Part shown: in pieces, positions 16,599 to 26,028 of the stretch
How positions within the stretch are numbered: position 1 is the stretch's first letter
How the letters are laid out: every line of letters begins with the position of its first letter
DNA from: Candidatus Binatia bacterium
GTDB taxonomy: Bacteria; Desulfobacterota; Binatia; Bin18
Direction: 5' to 3'
Assembly: GCA_022820725.1 (NCBI GenBank)
Contig: JAJEFA010000013.1
Location: 42,715-106,714, forward strand
DNA length: 64,000 bases
Program-made: the position numbers and the translations under genes
Notes under the pieces: model-generated
What the model was told of the DNA's origin: nothing
Database searches by the model: none
The model's input: only the letters and a program-made list of their open reading frames with translations

Positions 16599-17993
16599 AT
16601 GCAGCCAGACTTGAATCGGGTGATCGAACAAGTCAGTAAAGAAAAAGGGATGGACCGGAGCGTTATCGTTGAGGCGCTCGAGAGCGCCATGCTGTCTGCG
16701 GCCCGCCGAACCTTTGGCCAGAAGCAGATCGAGGCGAAGTTTAATGAGGACATCGGTGAGGTTGAACTCTTTGAAATCAAAACGGTGGTCGGGACCGTGA
16801 GCGATGCGGAAACCGAAATAGAGATAGCGGAAGCGCAGGAGACGCTGGACCCCGAGGCTCAGATTGGCGACGAACTGCTCAGCAAGCTGCCCGCAGCGTC
16901 TTTTGGGCGTATTGCCGCCCAGGTGGCCAAGCAGAGTGTCATTCAGAAGGTCCGCGAGGCAGAACGCGAGCTGATCTATAATGAATTCAAGAACCGGAAA
17001 GGGGAACTCTTTTCCGGGATCGTTCAGCGTGTTGAACGGCGGAACATCATTGTCAATTTGGGTCGTACGGACGCGGTTCTGCCTGAAAAGGAGCAGATTC
17101 CCTGGGAGCGATACCGTCAGGGGGATCGGATACGCGCCTATATCCTTGATGTTGATCTGGCGCAAAAAGGTCCCCAGATCGTCCTTTCCCGCACGCACCC
17201 GGGGTTCTTGATCAAACTGTTCGAGCAAGAAGCCCCGGAGGTGTACGAAGGCATTGTGGAAATCAAGGGCGCCGCCCGAGAACCGGGCACCCGCGCAAAG
17301 ATTGGCGTGCACTCAACCGACCCGGATGTCGACCCGGTGGGCGCCTGTGTCGGGATGAAGGGGACGCGTGTCCAAGCCGTTGTCCAGGAACTCCGGGGAG
17401 AACGGATCGATATTGTCCCCTGGACGCCTGACCCGGCTGAATATGTGTGTCGAGCCATTCTGCCGGCCAAGGTTGCCAAGATTATTCTGGATGAAGATGA
17501 AAACACCATGGAAGTGATTGTCCCGGACGATCAGCTCTCTCTGGCGATCGGGAAGAAGGGCCAAAATGTCCGGCTGGCTTCCCGCCTGACGGACTGGAAG
17601 CTGGACGTCCGGTCCGAGTCGGAAGTCGAGTTGGAACATGTCCAGGCCCTTGAAGCGCTGACGGCCATCCCGGGCATAGGGGAGTCGAGCGCCGATATTA
17701 CGGCAGAGCTCTTATACCAACAGGGCTTCAAATCGGCTCAGGATATCGCCGGTGCCGATATTGAGGTGCTGCTTGAAGTGGAAGGGATCGGACCGGACCG
17801 GGCTGCAGCGATTTTGACAGCGGCCCAGACGCAGGCGGAGAAAATAGCGGCGGAACAGGAGGCCGCGCTCAGCGAACAGGACACCGCGGCCTCTGAGACG
17901 CCGGCGGAAAATACGCAGGAAGAATCTGCCCCGGCTCCCGTTGACGGAGGAGACCGGGCAGAGCCGACAGGAGCAACTGCTGAAGACGTATGA
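16599..17993 (+). CDS. nusA: Transcription termination/antitermination protein NusA
   Basis: Binds RNA polymerase and nascent RNA. The 464 residues have the N-terminal domain (MQPDLNRVIEQVSKEKGMDR), an S1 domain (ELFSGIVQRVERRNIIVNLG), KH domains (GMKGTRVQAVVQELRGERID; LAIGKKGQNVRLASRLTDW) and a C-terminal helix-hairpin-helix region (AIPGIGESSADI; VEGIGPDRAAAIL). An acidic/Ala-rich tail follows. ATG 16599 is 5 bp after rimP; an in-frame extension upstream into rimP is not used. Confidence 0.95.
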   Translation: MQPDLNRVIEQVSKEKGMDRSVIVEALESAMLSAARRTFGQKQIEAKFNEDIGEVELFEIKTVVGTVSDAETEIEIAEAQETLDPEAQIGDELLSKLPAASFGRIAAQVAKQSVIQKVREAERELIYNEFKNRKGELFSGIVQRVERRNIIVNLGRTDAVLPEKEQIPWERYRQGDRIRAYILDVDLAQKGPQIVLSRTHPGFLIKLFEQEAPEVYEGIVEIKGAAREPGTRAKIGVHSTDPDVDPVGACVGMKGTRVQAVVQELRGERIDIVPWTPDPAEYVCRAILPAKVAKIILDEDENTMEVIVPDDQLSLAIGKKGQNVRLASRLTDWKLDVRSESEVELEHVQALEALTAIPGIGESSADITAELLYQQGFKSAQDIAGADIEVLLEVEGIGPDRAAAILTAAQTQAEKIAAEQEAALSEQDTAASETPAENTQEESAPAPVDGGDRAEPTGATAEDV

Positions 17994-18256
17994 AGCACAC
18001 CGAGCCGATTCGGACCTGTCTGGGATGTGGCCACCGGGAGAAGAAAGGCCGGTTGTTACGGTTGACGGTCACGTCTCAAGGCCGGCTCATTCCCGCCGAC
18101 CGCCATGGTCGAGGCGGATATCTGCATGCCAGTCGAGAATGTGTTCATGCTTTTGTCAACGCACGGACGAAGAGTTGTCGCTCCTTACGGGCGGTATGCT
18201 CCCGCGAGGCGCGGGTGAGCTATGCTGCCCTGATAGAGCCCAGCCTGCCGGGGTGA
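17990..18256 (+). CDS. ylxR: YlxR/RnpM family RNA-binding protein (DUF448)
   Basis: A small basic protein of 88 residues with RTCLGCGHREKKGRLLRL at the N-terminus and GRGGYLHASRECVHAF, the DUF448 signature. In Bacillus the homologue modulates RNase P. The start overlaps the nusA stop by 4 bp (ATGA), typical for this position between nusA and infB. Confidence 0.87.
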   Translation: MKHTEPIRTCLGCGHREKKGRLLRLTVTSQGRLIPADRHGRGGYLHASRECVHAFVNARTKSCRSLRAVCSREARVSYAALIEPSLPG

Positions 18257-18276
18257 AGAGACGGCGATGAGGTCAT

Positions 18277-21132
18277 ATGTCACGCAAGCGTATCCATGAA
18301 TTAGCCAAGGAATGGGCAGTCGAAACGCGGCAAGTGCTGACTCAGCTTGAAGTCCTGGGCATCCACGGGAAAAAGGCCCAAAGCACGCTCTTGGAGCAAG
18401 AAGCCGAGGCCGTGCAACAGGCGCTGCAGTCGCTTGCGGCTCCTCCGCTCGTCCTCGGAGAGGAAAAAATCGTTGCCGAGCGTGTGGTCACCGAGCTTGA
18501 CCAGCAAAAAGAGCATGCGGTGGCCGCTCGGGAAGAGATTCGCGAGAACCGTATTCGTCCCGACGTGATTCGACGCCGGAAGCGCGTCGAGGTCCTGGTC
18601 GACGACCCGACGGTGGGGTCTGAATCGGCTCCGGTCGCGTTTTCGGCGCCCACCGTTGAAGAGCCGCTGCCGACCTTTGCGCCGGTTGCGTTTGATACCC
18701 CCGGACAGCAGCCCGCTCCGTTTATGCCCGAACCCCTCTCTCCCGAGACACCGGCCTTCGAGCTTCCTCCCGAGTCGATGGAAGAGCCGTACCAACAGGA
18801 GGCCCGAGGTGAGGCTCCTGAGCTGTCCATACCGGTCTCGGTTGATGACGGAGCCGCCAGCGTCGAGGAAGAGCCGGAGTCTGTTGAACAAGAAGAGCCG
18901 CCCGCGGCCGTCCCCGGCGACGATATCCCGGTCGAGGAACCGCAGCTCACGGTTGTCGCCCAGGCCCCTCCTGCAGGAGAGACCGGTGCAGACTCGGCTC
19001 CCGCCTCGGAGGACGCCGGGAAAGAGGGCGCTCGTCCGGCGCGGGTGCTGGGTCGGATCGATCTTGGTAAACTCGCCGAACCTTCCCGCCCACCCAGCCT
19101 CACCCGCCCACCTTCTTCTCCCGCTTTCCCCGCCGATGCCGGCATCCGTGAGGGGACGAGCGGTGCAGGTACCGGGGCGAGCGGGAAAAAGCGCGGCAAG
19201 AAGCGGAAGGTTGTCCGCAGCGCCGAGTCGCTCGATGTCCAAGAGCGAGAGGCGCACGTCACCCGCGGGGCCAAAAAGAAGAGGATCCTGCCGGGCAAGG
19301 AGCAGCGGCAGACCGAAATTACCGTCCCCAAGGCCAGCAAGCGTGTTGTCCGGATCTCCGAGGTGATCACCGTTGGAGATCTCGCCCACAGTCTGGGGAT
19401 CAAGGTTGGAGAGGTCATTAAAAAGCTGATGGGCCTCGGGGTCATGGCGACCATTAATCAGATCCTCGATCATGATACGGCCTCGCTCGTGGCGGCGGAC
19501 TTCGAATATACGGTCGAGAATGTGGCCTTTGATGCGGAGTCTGTTCTGGAAGACGAGCACGAAGCCTCAGAGGATGAGGGCACGCTTGAGCCCCGGCCAC
19601 CGGTGGTGACCATCATGGGGCATGTCGACCACGGGAAAACATCGCTGTTGGACAAGATCCGCCAGACGAATGTCACCGATCACGAACAGGGCGGCATTAC
19701 CCAACATATCGGAGCCTATAACGTGCCGGTCGAAGGCCGGAGCGTGACGTTTCTTGACACCCCGGGCCACGAGGCCTTCACCTCCATGCGCGCGCGTGGC
19801 GCCAAGGCAACCGATATTGTGACGCTGGTGGTGGCCGCGGACGATGGGGTCATGCCCCAGACCGTTGAGGCCATTAATCACGCCCAGGCGGCTGAGGTGC
19901 CCATCATTGTGGCGGTGAATAAAATAGACAAACCGGGGGCGGACCCCGAACGGGTCAAGCGTGAGCTGATGTCCCATGGTCTGGTCGCGGAGGATCTGGG
20001 CGGGGATATTATCTTTGCGCCGGTGTCCGCGCTCACCGGAGAGGGGATTGCACATCTTTTGGAAATGCTGACTCTCCAGGCCGACATCATGGAACTGCGC
20101 GCCAATCCGGACAAATTTGCGCGGGGGGTCATTGTGGAAGCCCAGCTCGACCGGGGCCGCGGGGCGGTCGCCACCGTGCTGATCCAAGAGGGCCAGTTGA
20201 AAGTCGGCGACCCCTTTGTGTGCGGCACGGAACATGGCCGGGTCCGGGCCATGATGGACAGTCGGGGCCAGAAGGTGAAAATCGCCCTCCCGTCCATGCC
20301 GGTCGAGATTCTTGGCCTGACCGGCGTGCCTGAGGCCGGGGATACGTTTGTCGCCCTGGGTGATGAAGCCAAGGTGCGCCAGATTGCAGAATACCGGACA
20401 GAGAAGCGGCGTGAGACGGAATTGACAAAGAGCAGTCGGACCTCGCTCGAAGACTTTTATCAACAGGCCCAAGCCGGGGAAGTGCAGGAGCTGCGGGTGA
20501 TTATCAAAGCCGATGTCCAGGGCTCAGCCGAAGCGGTGCGGGATGCGCTGACCCGGTTGTCGACCGACGAGGTGAAGCTGACCGTGCTCCACGCCTCTGT
20601 TGGCGGCATCTCCGAATCCGACGTGTTGCTCGCCTCGGCCTCGCAGGGCGTTATTATCGGTTTTAATGTCCGTCCCGAGATCAAGGCCGCTCAGCTCGCG
20701 GACCGGGAGGGCATTGAGCTGCGACTGTATGGCATCATTTATGATGTCATTGCCGATGTCCGGGCGGCCATGGAAGGCATGCTTGCTCCGACCTATAAGG
20801 AAAATCCGCTCGGTCGAGCGGAAGTCCGGGAGGTCTTTTCGGTTTCAAAGATTGGCCTGGTTGCCGGCTGCATGGTGGTCGAGGGTGGAGTCACGCGCGG
20901 GGCCCAGGTGCGCGTGGTCCGTGATCACGTGGTGGTCCACACGGGGCGTCTTTCGACGCTGCGTCGCTTCAAGGATGACGTCCGCGAGGTCTCGGCCGGA
21001 ACGGAATGCGGAGCCAGCGTCGAGAATTTTCAGGATGTCAAAGTCGGCGATGTCCTGGAGGTGTATGAGCTCGAAGAAGTTGCGCGGCGCCTCGAACCAC
21101 GCTCCCGGGAAGTGGAACAACACGCGTCATAG
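18277..21132 (+). CDS. infB: Translation initiation factor IF-2
   Basis: GTPase that delivers fMet-tRNA to the 30S subunit. The 951 residues begin with the IF2-N domain ([20 protein letters not shown]), then a long acidic, Pro/Glu-rich linker (about residues 100-330) and a second IF2-N ([20 protein letters not shown]). The G domain has [22 protein letters not shown] and NKID at about residues 448-555. The C-terminal domains follow, with [17 protein letters not shown]. The linker is longer and more acidic than in many IF-2 proteins. Confidence 0.96.
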   Translation: MSRKRIHELAKEWAVETRQVLTQLEVLGIHGKKAQSTLLEQEAEAVQQALQSLAAPPLVLGEEKIVAERVVTELDQQKEHAVAAREEIRENRIRPDVIRRRKRVEVLVDDPTVGSESAPVAFSAPTVEEPLPTFAPVAFDTPGQQPAPFMPEPLSPETPAFELPPESMEEPYQQEARGEAPELSIPVSVDDGAASVEEEPESVEQEEPPAAVPGDDIPVEEPQLTVVAQAPPAGETGADSAPASEDAGKEGARPARVLGRIDLGKLAEPSRPPSLTRPPSSPAFPADAGIREGTSGAGTGASGKKRGKKRKVVRSAESLDVQEREAHVTRGAKKKRILPGKEQRQTEITVPKASKRVVRISEVITVGDLAHSLGIKVGEVIKKLMGLGVMATINQILDHDTASLVAADFEYTVENVAFDAESVLEDEHEASEDEGTLEPRPPVVTIMGHVDHGKTSLLDKIRQTNVTDHEQGGITQHIGAYNVPVEGRSVTFLDTPGHEAFTSMRARGAKATDIVTLVVAADDGVMPQTVEAINHAQAAEVPIIVAVNKIDKPGADPERVKRELMSHGLVAEDLGGDIIFAPVSALTGEGIAHLLEMLTLQADIMELRANPDKFARGVIVEAQLDRGRGAVATVLIQEGQLKVGDPFVCGTEHGRVRAMMDSRGQKVKIALPSMPVEILGLTGVPEAGDTFVALGDEAKVRQIAEYRTEKRRETELTKSSRTSLEDFYQQAQAGEVQELRVIIKADVQGSAEAVRDALTRLSTDEVKLTVLHASVGGISESDVLLASASQGVIIGFNVRPEIKAAQLADREGIELRLYGIIYDVIADVRAAMEGMLAPTYKENPLGRAEVREVFSVSKIGLVAGCMVVEGGVTRGAQVRVVRDHVVVHTGRLSTLRRFKDDVREVSAGTECGASVENFQDVKVGDVLEVYELEEVARRLEPRSREVEQHAS

Positions 21133-21215
21133 GACAGGGGAAAGCGGCAGGGTGGTGCGAGCGGGCAGCGCGGTCCGCCACCTGTCTGTTCCCGTGCCCT
21201 CTCAGGAGGAGGCCG

Positions 21216-21503
21216 ATGGTTGTGGGCGTGCTTCGACTGATCCTCTACTGTCATGCGAGTCATTCCTTAAAGGAGAAACGCGGCGTTGTGCGGAAGATCA
21301 AGAGCCGCGTCCGAAACGAATTCAACGTTTCTGTCGCGGAGTGCGCCGAGCAAGACCAGTGGCAAACCATTGTGCTGGCGGTCTGCCAGGTCGGCTCCGA
21401 CCACGCCTATGTTGAGGGTGCCTTACAGGCGGTGACGCATTTTATTGAACGGCTGCACGTCGCCGAGCTGGGGGAAACCCAAGTCGAGATTCTCCATTAC
21501 TAG
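21216..21503 (+). CDS. DUF503 (YlxP-like) protein
   Basis: A 95-residue conserved protein starting MVVGVLRLILYCHASHSLKE, with KRGVVRKIKSRVRNEFNVSV, the DUF503 signature. It lies between infB and rbfA, its usual place in Firmicutes and deltaproteobacteria. In Bacillus YlxP is linked to translation or ribosome assembly; its precise role is unsettled. Confidence 0.85.
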   Translation: MVVGVLRLILYCHASHSLKEKRGVVRKIKSRVRNEFNVSVAECAEQDQWQTIVLAVCQVGSDHAYVEGALQAVTHFIERLHVAELGETQVEILHY

Positions 21504-21512
21504 AAGATTGAT

Positions 21513-21860
21513 ATGCCTGTCCGTCGTCCTGAGCGGGTGAGCGGTCTGCTCCTCCACGCGGTTGCCGATATTATCTTACGGGAAGTGAAAGACCCCAGAG
21601 TCAGCGGGGTGACCGTCACCGCCGCGACCCTGAGCCCCGACCTGCGCCTGGCGCGCATCTTCGTGCGGACCCTCCAGGATGACACCCGCGCGGACGCCCT
21701 GGCCGGTCTCCGGAGTGCGGCTGGCTATATCCGCCGCCAGGTGGCCGCCCGTTTGCAACTCCGCTACACCCCAACGCTTGAATTTCTCTATGACACGACC
21801 CTGGATGAGGTCAACCACCTGGAAAATCTTTTTCAGCAAATCAAACAGGAAGACCGCTAG
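21513..21860 (+). CDS. rbfA: Ribosome-binding factor A
   Basis: Cold-shock 30S maturation factor with a KH-like fold, 115 residues. RRPERVSGLLLHAVADIILR, then VKDPRVSGVTVTAATLSPDL and LRYTPTLEFLYDTTLDEV are classic RbfA motifs. Its stop overlaps the truB GTG start by one base. Confidence 0.93.
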   Translation: MPVRRPERVSGLLLHAVADIILREVKDPRVSGVTVTAATLSPDLRLARIFVRTLQDDTRADALAGLRSAAGYIRRQVAARLQLRYTPTLEFLYDTTLDEVNHLENLFQQIKQEDR

Positions 21861-22744
21861 TGGCCGGACTTGATGGTCTCCTCCTCATCGACAAGCCACA
21901 AGGACCGACCTCTGCGGAGGTTGTCCGTATTCTCAAAAAGGCGCTGCCGGTCAAAAAAATTGGCCATCTCGGGACGCTTGACCCCTTTGCCAGCGGCCTG
22001 CTGCCCCTCTGCCTGGGGGCCGGAACCAAACTCTCGCCGTTCCTCATGGCCGAGCAGAAGGCCTATACCGGAACGCTGCAACTCGGCGTCGAGACCGATA
22101 CGCTCGACTGCACCGGGACGGTCACCCACACGGCGCCTGTTCCGGACTGCCCGCCGATGCGGTTGAGAGCCATCGAGCAGCGGTTTACGGGCGACTCCTG
22201 GCAGACTCCGCCCATGTATTCCGCGCTGAAACGAAAAGGTATCCCGCTGTACAAACTGGCCCGCCAGGGCATTGAGGTGGCGCGTGAGCCCCGTCGGGTA
22301 CATATATCCCACCTGGCTCTGACGCTCGGAGAGCCGCCCGCCATTCATTTTTCCGTCTCGTGCTCAAAGGGCACCTATATCCGGGTTCTGGCCGCCGATA
22401 TCGGCAGGGCGCTGAACAGTCTCGCCCATCTGACGCGTCTCCGTCGAACGGCTTTTGGCGCGTTCAGCATCGACCAGGCCGTCCCGCTCTCTCAGGTCCG
22501 GAGTCCCCAGCCGGGACAGCCGCTGCCCCTGCTCCCGTTAGCCCAGGCGACCCAGTCCTACCGGACCTTTGTGGTATCGGCTCCGGAGGCGGCGCTCATC
22601 CGGCACGGACAGCAGGCTGTTTTACGGACGCTGCCCGCGGCCCGGGGCGCAGGAGAGGCGGCTCGGATTTTGAGTGCGGAGCGTGAATTGATTGCCATCG
22701 TCACCGCCGAGCAGGGGACCTGGAAGCTTGCCCGGGTGTTCTAA
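21860..22744 (+). CDS. truB: tRNA pseudouridine(55) synthase
   Basis: Makes pseudouridine 55 in the T-loop of tRNAs. The 294 residues include GLLLIDKPQGPTSAEVV and the catalytic Asp loop HLGTLDPFASGLLPLCLG near residue 45, plus QTPPMYSALKRKGIPLYKLAR and CSKGTYIRVLAADIGRAL. The last 70 residues fit a PUA domain. GTG start at 21860 overlaps the rbfA stop by one nucleotide. Confidence 0.95.
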   Translation: MAGLDGLLLIDKPQGPTSAEVVRILKKALPVKKIGHLGTLDPFASGLLPLCLGAGTKLSPFLMAEQKAYTGTLQLGVETDTLDCTGTVTHTAPVPDCPPMRLRAIEQRFTGDSWQTPPMYSALKRKGIPLYKLARQGIEVAREPRRVHISHLALTLGEPPAIHFSVSCSKGTYIRVLAADIGRALNSLAHLTRLRRTAFGAFSIDQAVPLSQVRSPQPGQPLPLLPLAQATQSYRTFVVSAPEAALIRHGQQAVLRTLPAARGAGEAARILSAERELIAIVTAEQGTWKLARVF

Positions 22745-22828
22745 CTTTACACTAGGAAAACACCGTGTTAAAAACAAGAAGAACAATCAAGGAGTAAGAC
22801 AGAAAGAAGGCAGAAAGAAGGAAGACTT

Positions 22829-23095
22829 ATGCAGGAGGCTGAACAGAAAAGCGAAACCATCAGTCAGTTTCGGGTGCACGACACGGATACGGGATCACCC
22901 GAAGTCCAAATTGCCATTCTGACCAAGCGCATCGTCCACCTCACCGAGCATTTCAAAACCCATAAAAAAGATCACCTCTCCCGGCGCGGCCTGCTCAAAA
23001 TGGTCGGTCGTCGCCGCCGTTTGCTCGACTACCTGCGGAGTAAGGATATCCAGCGTTATCGCACGATACTCCAGCGCCTCGGCTTACGACGCTAG
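22829..23095 (+). CDS. rpsO: 30S ribosomal protein S15
   Basis: Primary 16S-binding protein, 88 residues, with [40 protein letters not shown] and [13 protein letters not shown]. The 84-bp leader after truB is A-rich and purine-rich and could hold an S15 autoregulatory site, as in other rpsO-pnp operons. No clear pseudoknot could be assigned by eye. Confidence 0.95.
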   Translation: MQEAEQKSETISQFRVHDTDTGSPEVQIAILTKRIVHLTEHFKTHKKDHLSRRGLLKMVGRRRRLLDYLRSKDIQRYRTILQRLGLRR

Positions 23096-23199
23096 CCCAA
23101 CGTCCTCATTGCTGCCGGCCGTTTTTGTGAAGAGCGTGTTGCGGAAAGAGTGATCGCTGCGCCGTGAGAACCCCGGCGCAGAGAACATTGAAGGAAGAC

Positions 23200-25293
23200 A
23201 TGTATAAAAAGATCGAAATGGAATACTACGGCCGCCCGTTGTCTATTGAAACCGGGCGTCTTGCGAAACAGACGAGCGGCGCGGCCCTCGTCCAGTACGG
23301 GGAAACCGTTGTCCTGGTGACCGCGGTGGCGTCGGACGCCCCGCGTGAGGGGATCGATTTTTTCCCCCTGACCGTTGACTACCAGGAACGCACCTATGCC
23401 GCGGGAAAAATTCCCGGCGGATTTTTCAAGCGGGAAGGGCGTCCGGCAGAGCGGGAAGTCCTCACCTCGCGGATTGTCGACCGGGCCATCCGCCCGCTCT
23501 TCCCCAAGGGCTTTGCCTGTGAGACCCAGCTTGTTGCGTCGGTCCTGTCGGTCGATCGAGAAAACGACGCCGACACCTTGTCCCTGATCGGCGCTTCCGC
23601 GGCCCTGCACGTCTCCGATATTCCGTTCCGGGGGCCCATTGCCGGCGTCCGGATTGGACGCTTACACGGGGAACTGGTGGTCAATCCGCTCCAAAGCCAA
23701 TTCCAGGACAGCGATATCAATCTGTTTGTGGCCGCCGGCCGGGACGCCATCGTCATGGTCGAGGGGGGCGCGCGCATGGTGTCCGAAGAAGACATGCTTG
23801 AGGCGCTCTTCCTCGCTCAGGAGGCCGTTGCCCCGGTCCTTGATGCACAGGACGAACTCGTCCGGGTCGCCGGAAAGCCCAAGCGCGTGTTCGCCGAACC
23901 CACGATTGATACCGAACTGGCCGACCGGGTGCGGGCGACCGCCGCACCACAGCTCGGTGAGGCGTTGACGATTGCGGCCAAACTCGAACGCGGGGCGGCC
24001 ATCAAGGCGGCCAGGAAAGAAGCGTCCGCGGCGCTCGCGGAAGAGTTCGCCGACCGGGACGAGGAGGTTGCCGAGGCCCTGGAGCAATTGACCGGCGAGA
24101 TCATGCGCAAGGCGATTGTTGACGAGAGCCGGCGGGTGGACGGGCGCGGCTTGACGGATGTTCGCCCCATTGCGTGCGAGGTCGGCGTTTTGCCCCGCAC
24201 GCACGGGTCGGCGATTTTTACCCGCGGGGAAACGCAGGCCCTGGCGGTGTCAACCCTGGGAACCGCCGCCGACGAGCAACGGGTCGATGCCCTGATTGGC
24301 GAGCAGTACAAGAAGTTCATGCTGCACTACAATTTCCCGCCTTTCAGCGTGGGCGAAGCCCGTCCGTTGCGGAATCCCGGACGGCGGGAGATTGGACACG
24401 GTGCCCTGGCCGAGCGGGCCTTGGCCGCCGTTCTGCCAGCCGGAGATGCCTTCCCCTATACGATCCGGACCGTCTCGGAAATTCTGGAATCAAACGGCTC
24501 GTCCTCCATGGCCACGGTGTGCAGCGGGGCGCTTTCCCTGATGGACGCCGGTGTCCCCATTGTCGCTCCGGTTGCCGGCATTGCGATGGGACTCATCAAG
24601 GAAGGCGAAGAAGTCCGGATTCTGAGCGATATTCTCGGCGATGAGGATCATCTGGGCGATATGGACTTCAAGGTTGCGGGCACGGCCGACGGGATTACCG
24701 CGCTCCAGATGGATATCAAAATTGCCGGTGTCACGCGCGAGATCATGCACCAGGCCCTCTACCAGGCCCGTGACGGGCGGCTGCACATCCTCGGCAAGAT
24801 GGCCGAGTCGCTCGAAACGCCGCGCGAACAGGTCGCCGAACACGCCCCGCGGATCCTGACCCTGAAAATCAAGCCGGATAAAATTCGCGATCTCATCGGC
24901 CCCGGCGGCAAAATGATCCGCTCCATTGTCGAAGAGACCGGCGTCAAAATTGATGTCGAAGATGACGGCACCGTGTCCATCGCCTCCTCCGACGGGGACT
25001 CCATGGAGCGGGCGATCAGCAAAATCGACGCGGTCACCGCGGATGCGGAGATCGGCAAGCTCTACACCGGAACGGTCAAGAAGGTGGTCGATTTCGGGGC
25101 TTTTGTCGAGATCCTGCCCGGGAAGGAAGGGCTGGTCCACATCTCCCAACTCGCGCCCGAGCGCGTGCGGCAGGTAACCGATATCGTTGATGAGGGAGAC
25201 GAGATTACCGTCAAGGTCCTCGAGATCGACAAGCAGGGAAAAATTCGTCTCAGTCGGCGTGAAGCCCTGGCAGAGCAGGGCGCGGCGCGCTAG
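23200..25293 (+). CDS. pnp: Polyribonucleotide nucleotidyltransferase (PNPase)
   Basis: Phosphorolytic 3'-5' exoribonuclease of the degradosome. The 697 residues carry two RNase PH domains (N-terminal [20 protein letters not shown]; second [16 protein letters not shown]), then KH ([17 protein letters not shown]) and S1 ([20 protein letters not shown]). ATG 23200 with AAGGAAG upstream is chosen over an earlier in-frame start at 23164. Standard partner of rpsO. Confidence 0.96.
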   Translation: MYKKIEMEYYGRPLSIETGRLAKQTSGAALVQYGETVVLVTAVASDAPREGIDFFPLTVDYQERTYAAGKIPGGFFKREGRPAEREVLTSRIVDRAIRPLFPKGFACETQLVASVLSVDRENDADTLSLIGASAALHVSDIPFRGPIAGVRIGRLHGELVVNPLQSQFQDSDINLFVAAGRDAIVMVEGGARMVSEEDMLEALFLAQEAVAPVLDAQDELVRVAGKPKRVFAEPTIDTELADRVRATAAPQLGEALTIAAKLERGAAIKAARKEASAALAEEFADRDEEVAEALEQLTGEIMRKAIVDESRRVDGRGLTDVRPIACEVGVLPRTHGSAIFTRGETQALAVSTLGTAADEQRVDALIGEQYKKFMLHYNFPPFSVGEARPLRNPGRREIGHGALAERALAAVLPAGDAFPYTIRTVSEILESNGSSSMATVCSGALSLMDAGVPIVAPVAGIAMGLIKEGEEVRILSDILGDEDHLGDMDFKVAGTADGITALQMDIKIAGVTREIMHQALYQARDGRLHILGKMAESLETPREQVAEHAPRILTLKIKPDKIRDLIGPGGKMIRSIVEETGVKIDVEDDGTVSIASSDGDSMERAISKIDAVTADAEIGKLYTGTVKKVVDFGAFVEILPGKEGLVHISQLAPERVRQVTDIVDEGDEITVKVLEIDKQGKIRLSRREALAEQGAAR

Positions 25294-25326
25294 CGGGAGC
25301 GCGTATCGCCGCGGGAGCACCAGCGG

Positions 25327-25839
25327 GTGAGCGCAGAGATTGTCGTTCCCATTACGCGTGTCCGCCAGGCTGAACTGGGCGAGCCGCCGCTCCCGCTCCC
25401 CCGCTATATGACCCCCGGCTCCGCCGGGATGGATATTGCCGCCGCGCTGACGGACCCTGTTGTCCTCGCCCCGCTCCAACGCTCCGTGATTCCAACCGGA
25501 TTCGCTCTCGCCCTGCCGCAGGATTACGAAGCCCAGGTGCGCCCCCGGAGCGGACTCGCCCTGCGCCGGGGACTGACGATCCTGAACGCGCCGGGCACGA
25601 TCGACGCCGATTATCGCGAAGAGGTCAAGATCCTGCTCGTGAATCTTGGCGACAAACCGGTTGAGGTCAAACGGGGCGACCGTATTGCCCAGCTCATTAT
25701 CGCCCCGGTGGCCCGGGCGCGTTGGACCGAAGTCGACAGGCTCGGCGCCACGCAGCGCCACGGCGGGTTCGGTCATACCGGGACGGCCGCCCGCACGGAC
25801 CGGGACCCGGCCGAAAAGAGGAAACGTGCCCCGCACTAG
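25327..25839 (+). CDS. dut: dUTP diphosphatase
   Basis: Hydrolyses dUTP to dUMP. The five trimeric dUTPase motifs are seen: [49 protein letters not shown] and RHGGFGHTG. 170 residues from a GTG start, with a short extra C-terminal tail of about 20 residues after motif V. Together with dcd it supplies dUMP for thymidylate synthesis. Confidence 0.94.
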   Translation: MSAEIVVPITRVRQAELGEPPLPLPRYMTPGSAGMDIAAALTDPVVLAPLQRSVIPTGFALALPQDYEAQVRPRSGLALRRGLTILNAPGTIDADYREEVKILLVNLGDKPVEVKRGDRIAQLIIAPVARARWTEVDRLGATQRHGGFGHTGTAARTDRDPAEKRKRAPH

Positions 25840-25875
25840 AGACCGGATTCCGGACCCGTGTCTTCCGGCTTGCAG

Positions 25876-25903
25876 TTGACTCTCGGCTGAGGTGTGGTAG
25901 ATT
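25876..25903 (+). promoter_or_regulatory. Promoter for tRNA-Gly(GCC)
   Basis: TTGACT (25876-25881), 16-bp spacer, TAGATT (25898-25903), 25 bp before the tRNA 5' end. Confidence 0.6.
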
Positions 25904-25927
25904 CAGCCCCTGACTAGTACGCTCAAC

Positions 25928-26001
25928 GCGGGTGTAGCTCAGCTGGCTAGAGCGTGTGCTTGCCAAGCACAAGGTCGCCGGTTCGACCCCGGTCACCCGC
26001 T
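25928..26001 (+). tRNA. tRNA-Gly (GCC)
   Basis: The acceptor GCGGGTG pairs with CACCCGC (25994-26000). D-arm GCTCAGCTGGCTAGAGC. The anticodon stem TGTGC/GCACA encloses the loop TTGCCAA, giving anticodon GCC. T-arm CCGGTTCGACCCCGG. CCA is not encoded. Its own promoter lies just upstream. Confidence 0.95.
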
Positions 26002-26028
26002 TTCCCTTTCTCCTGCCACAGTTGCGTT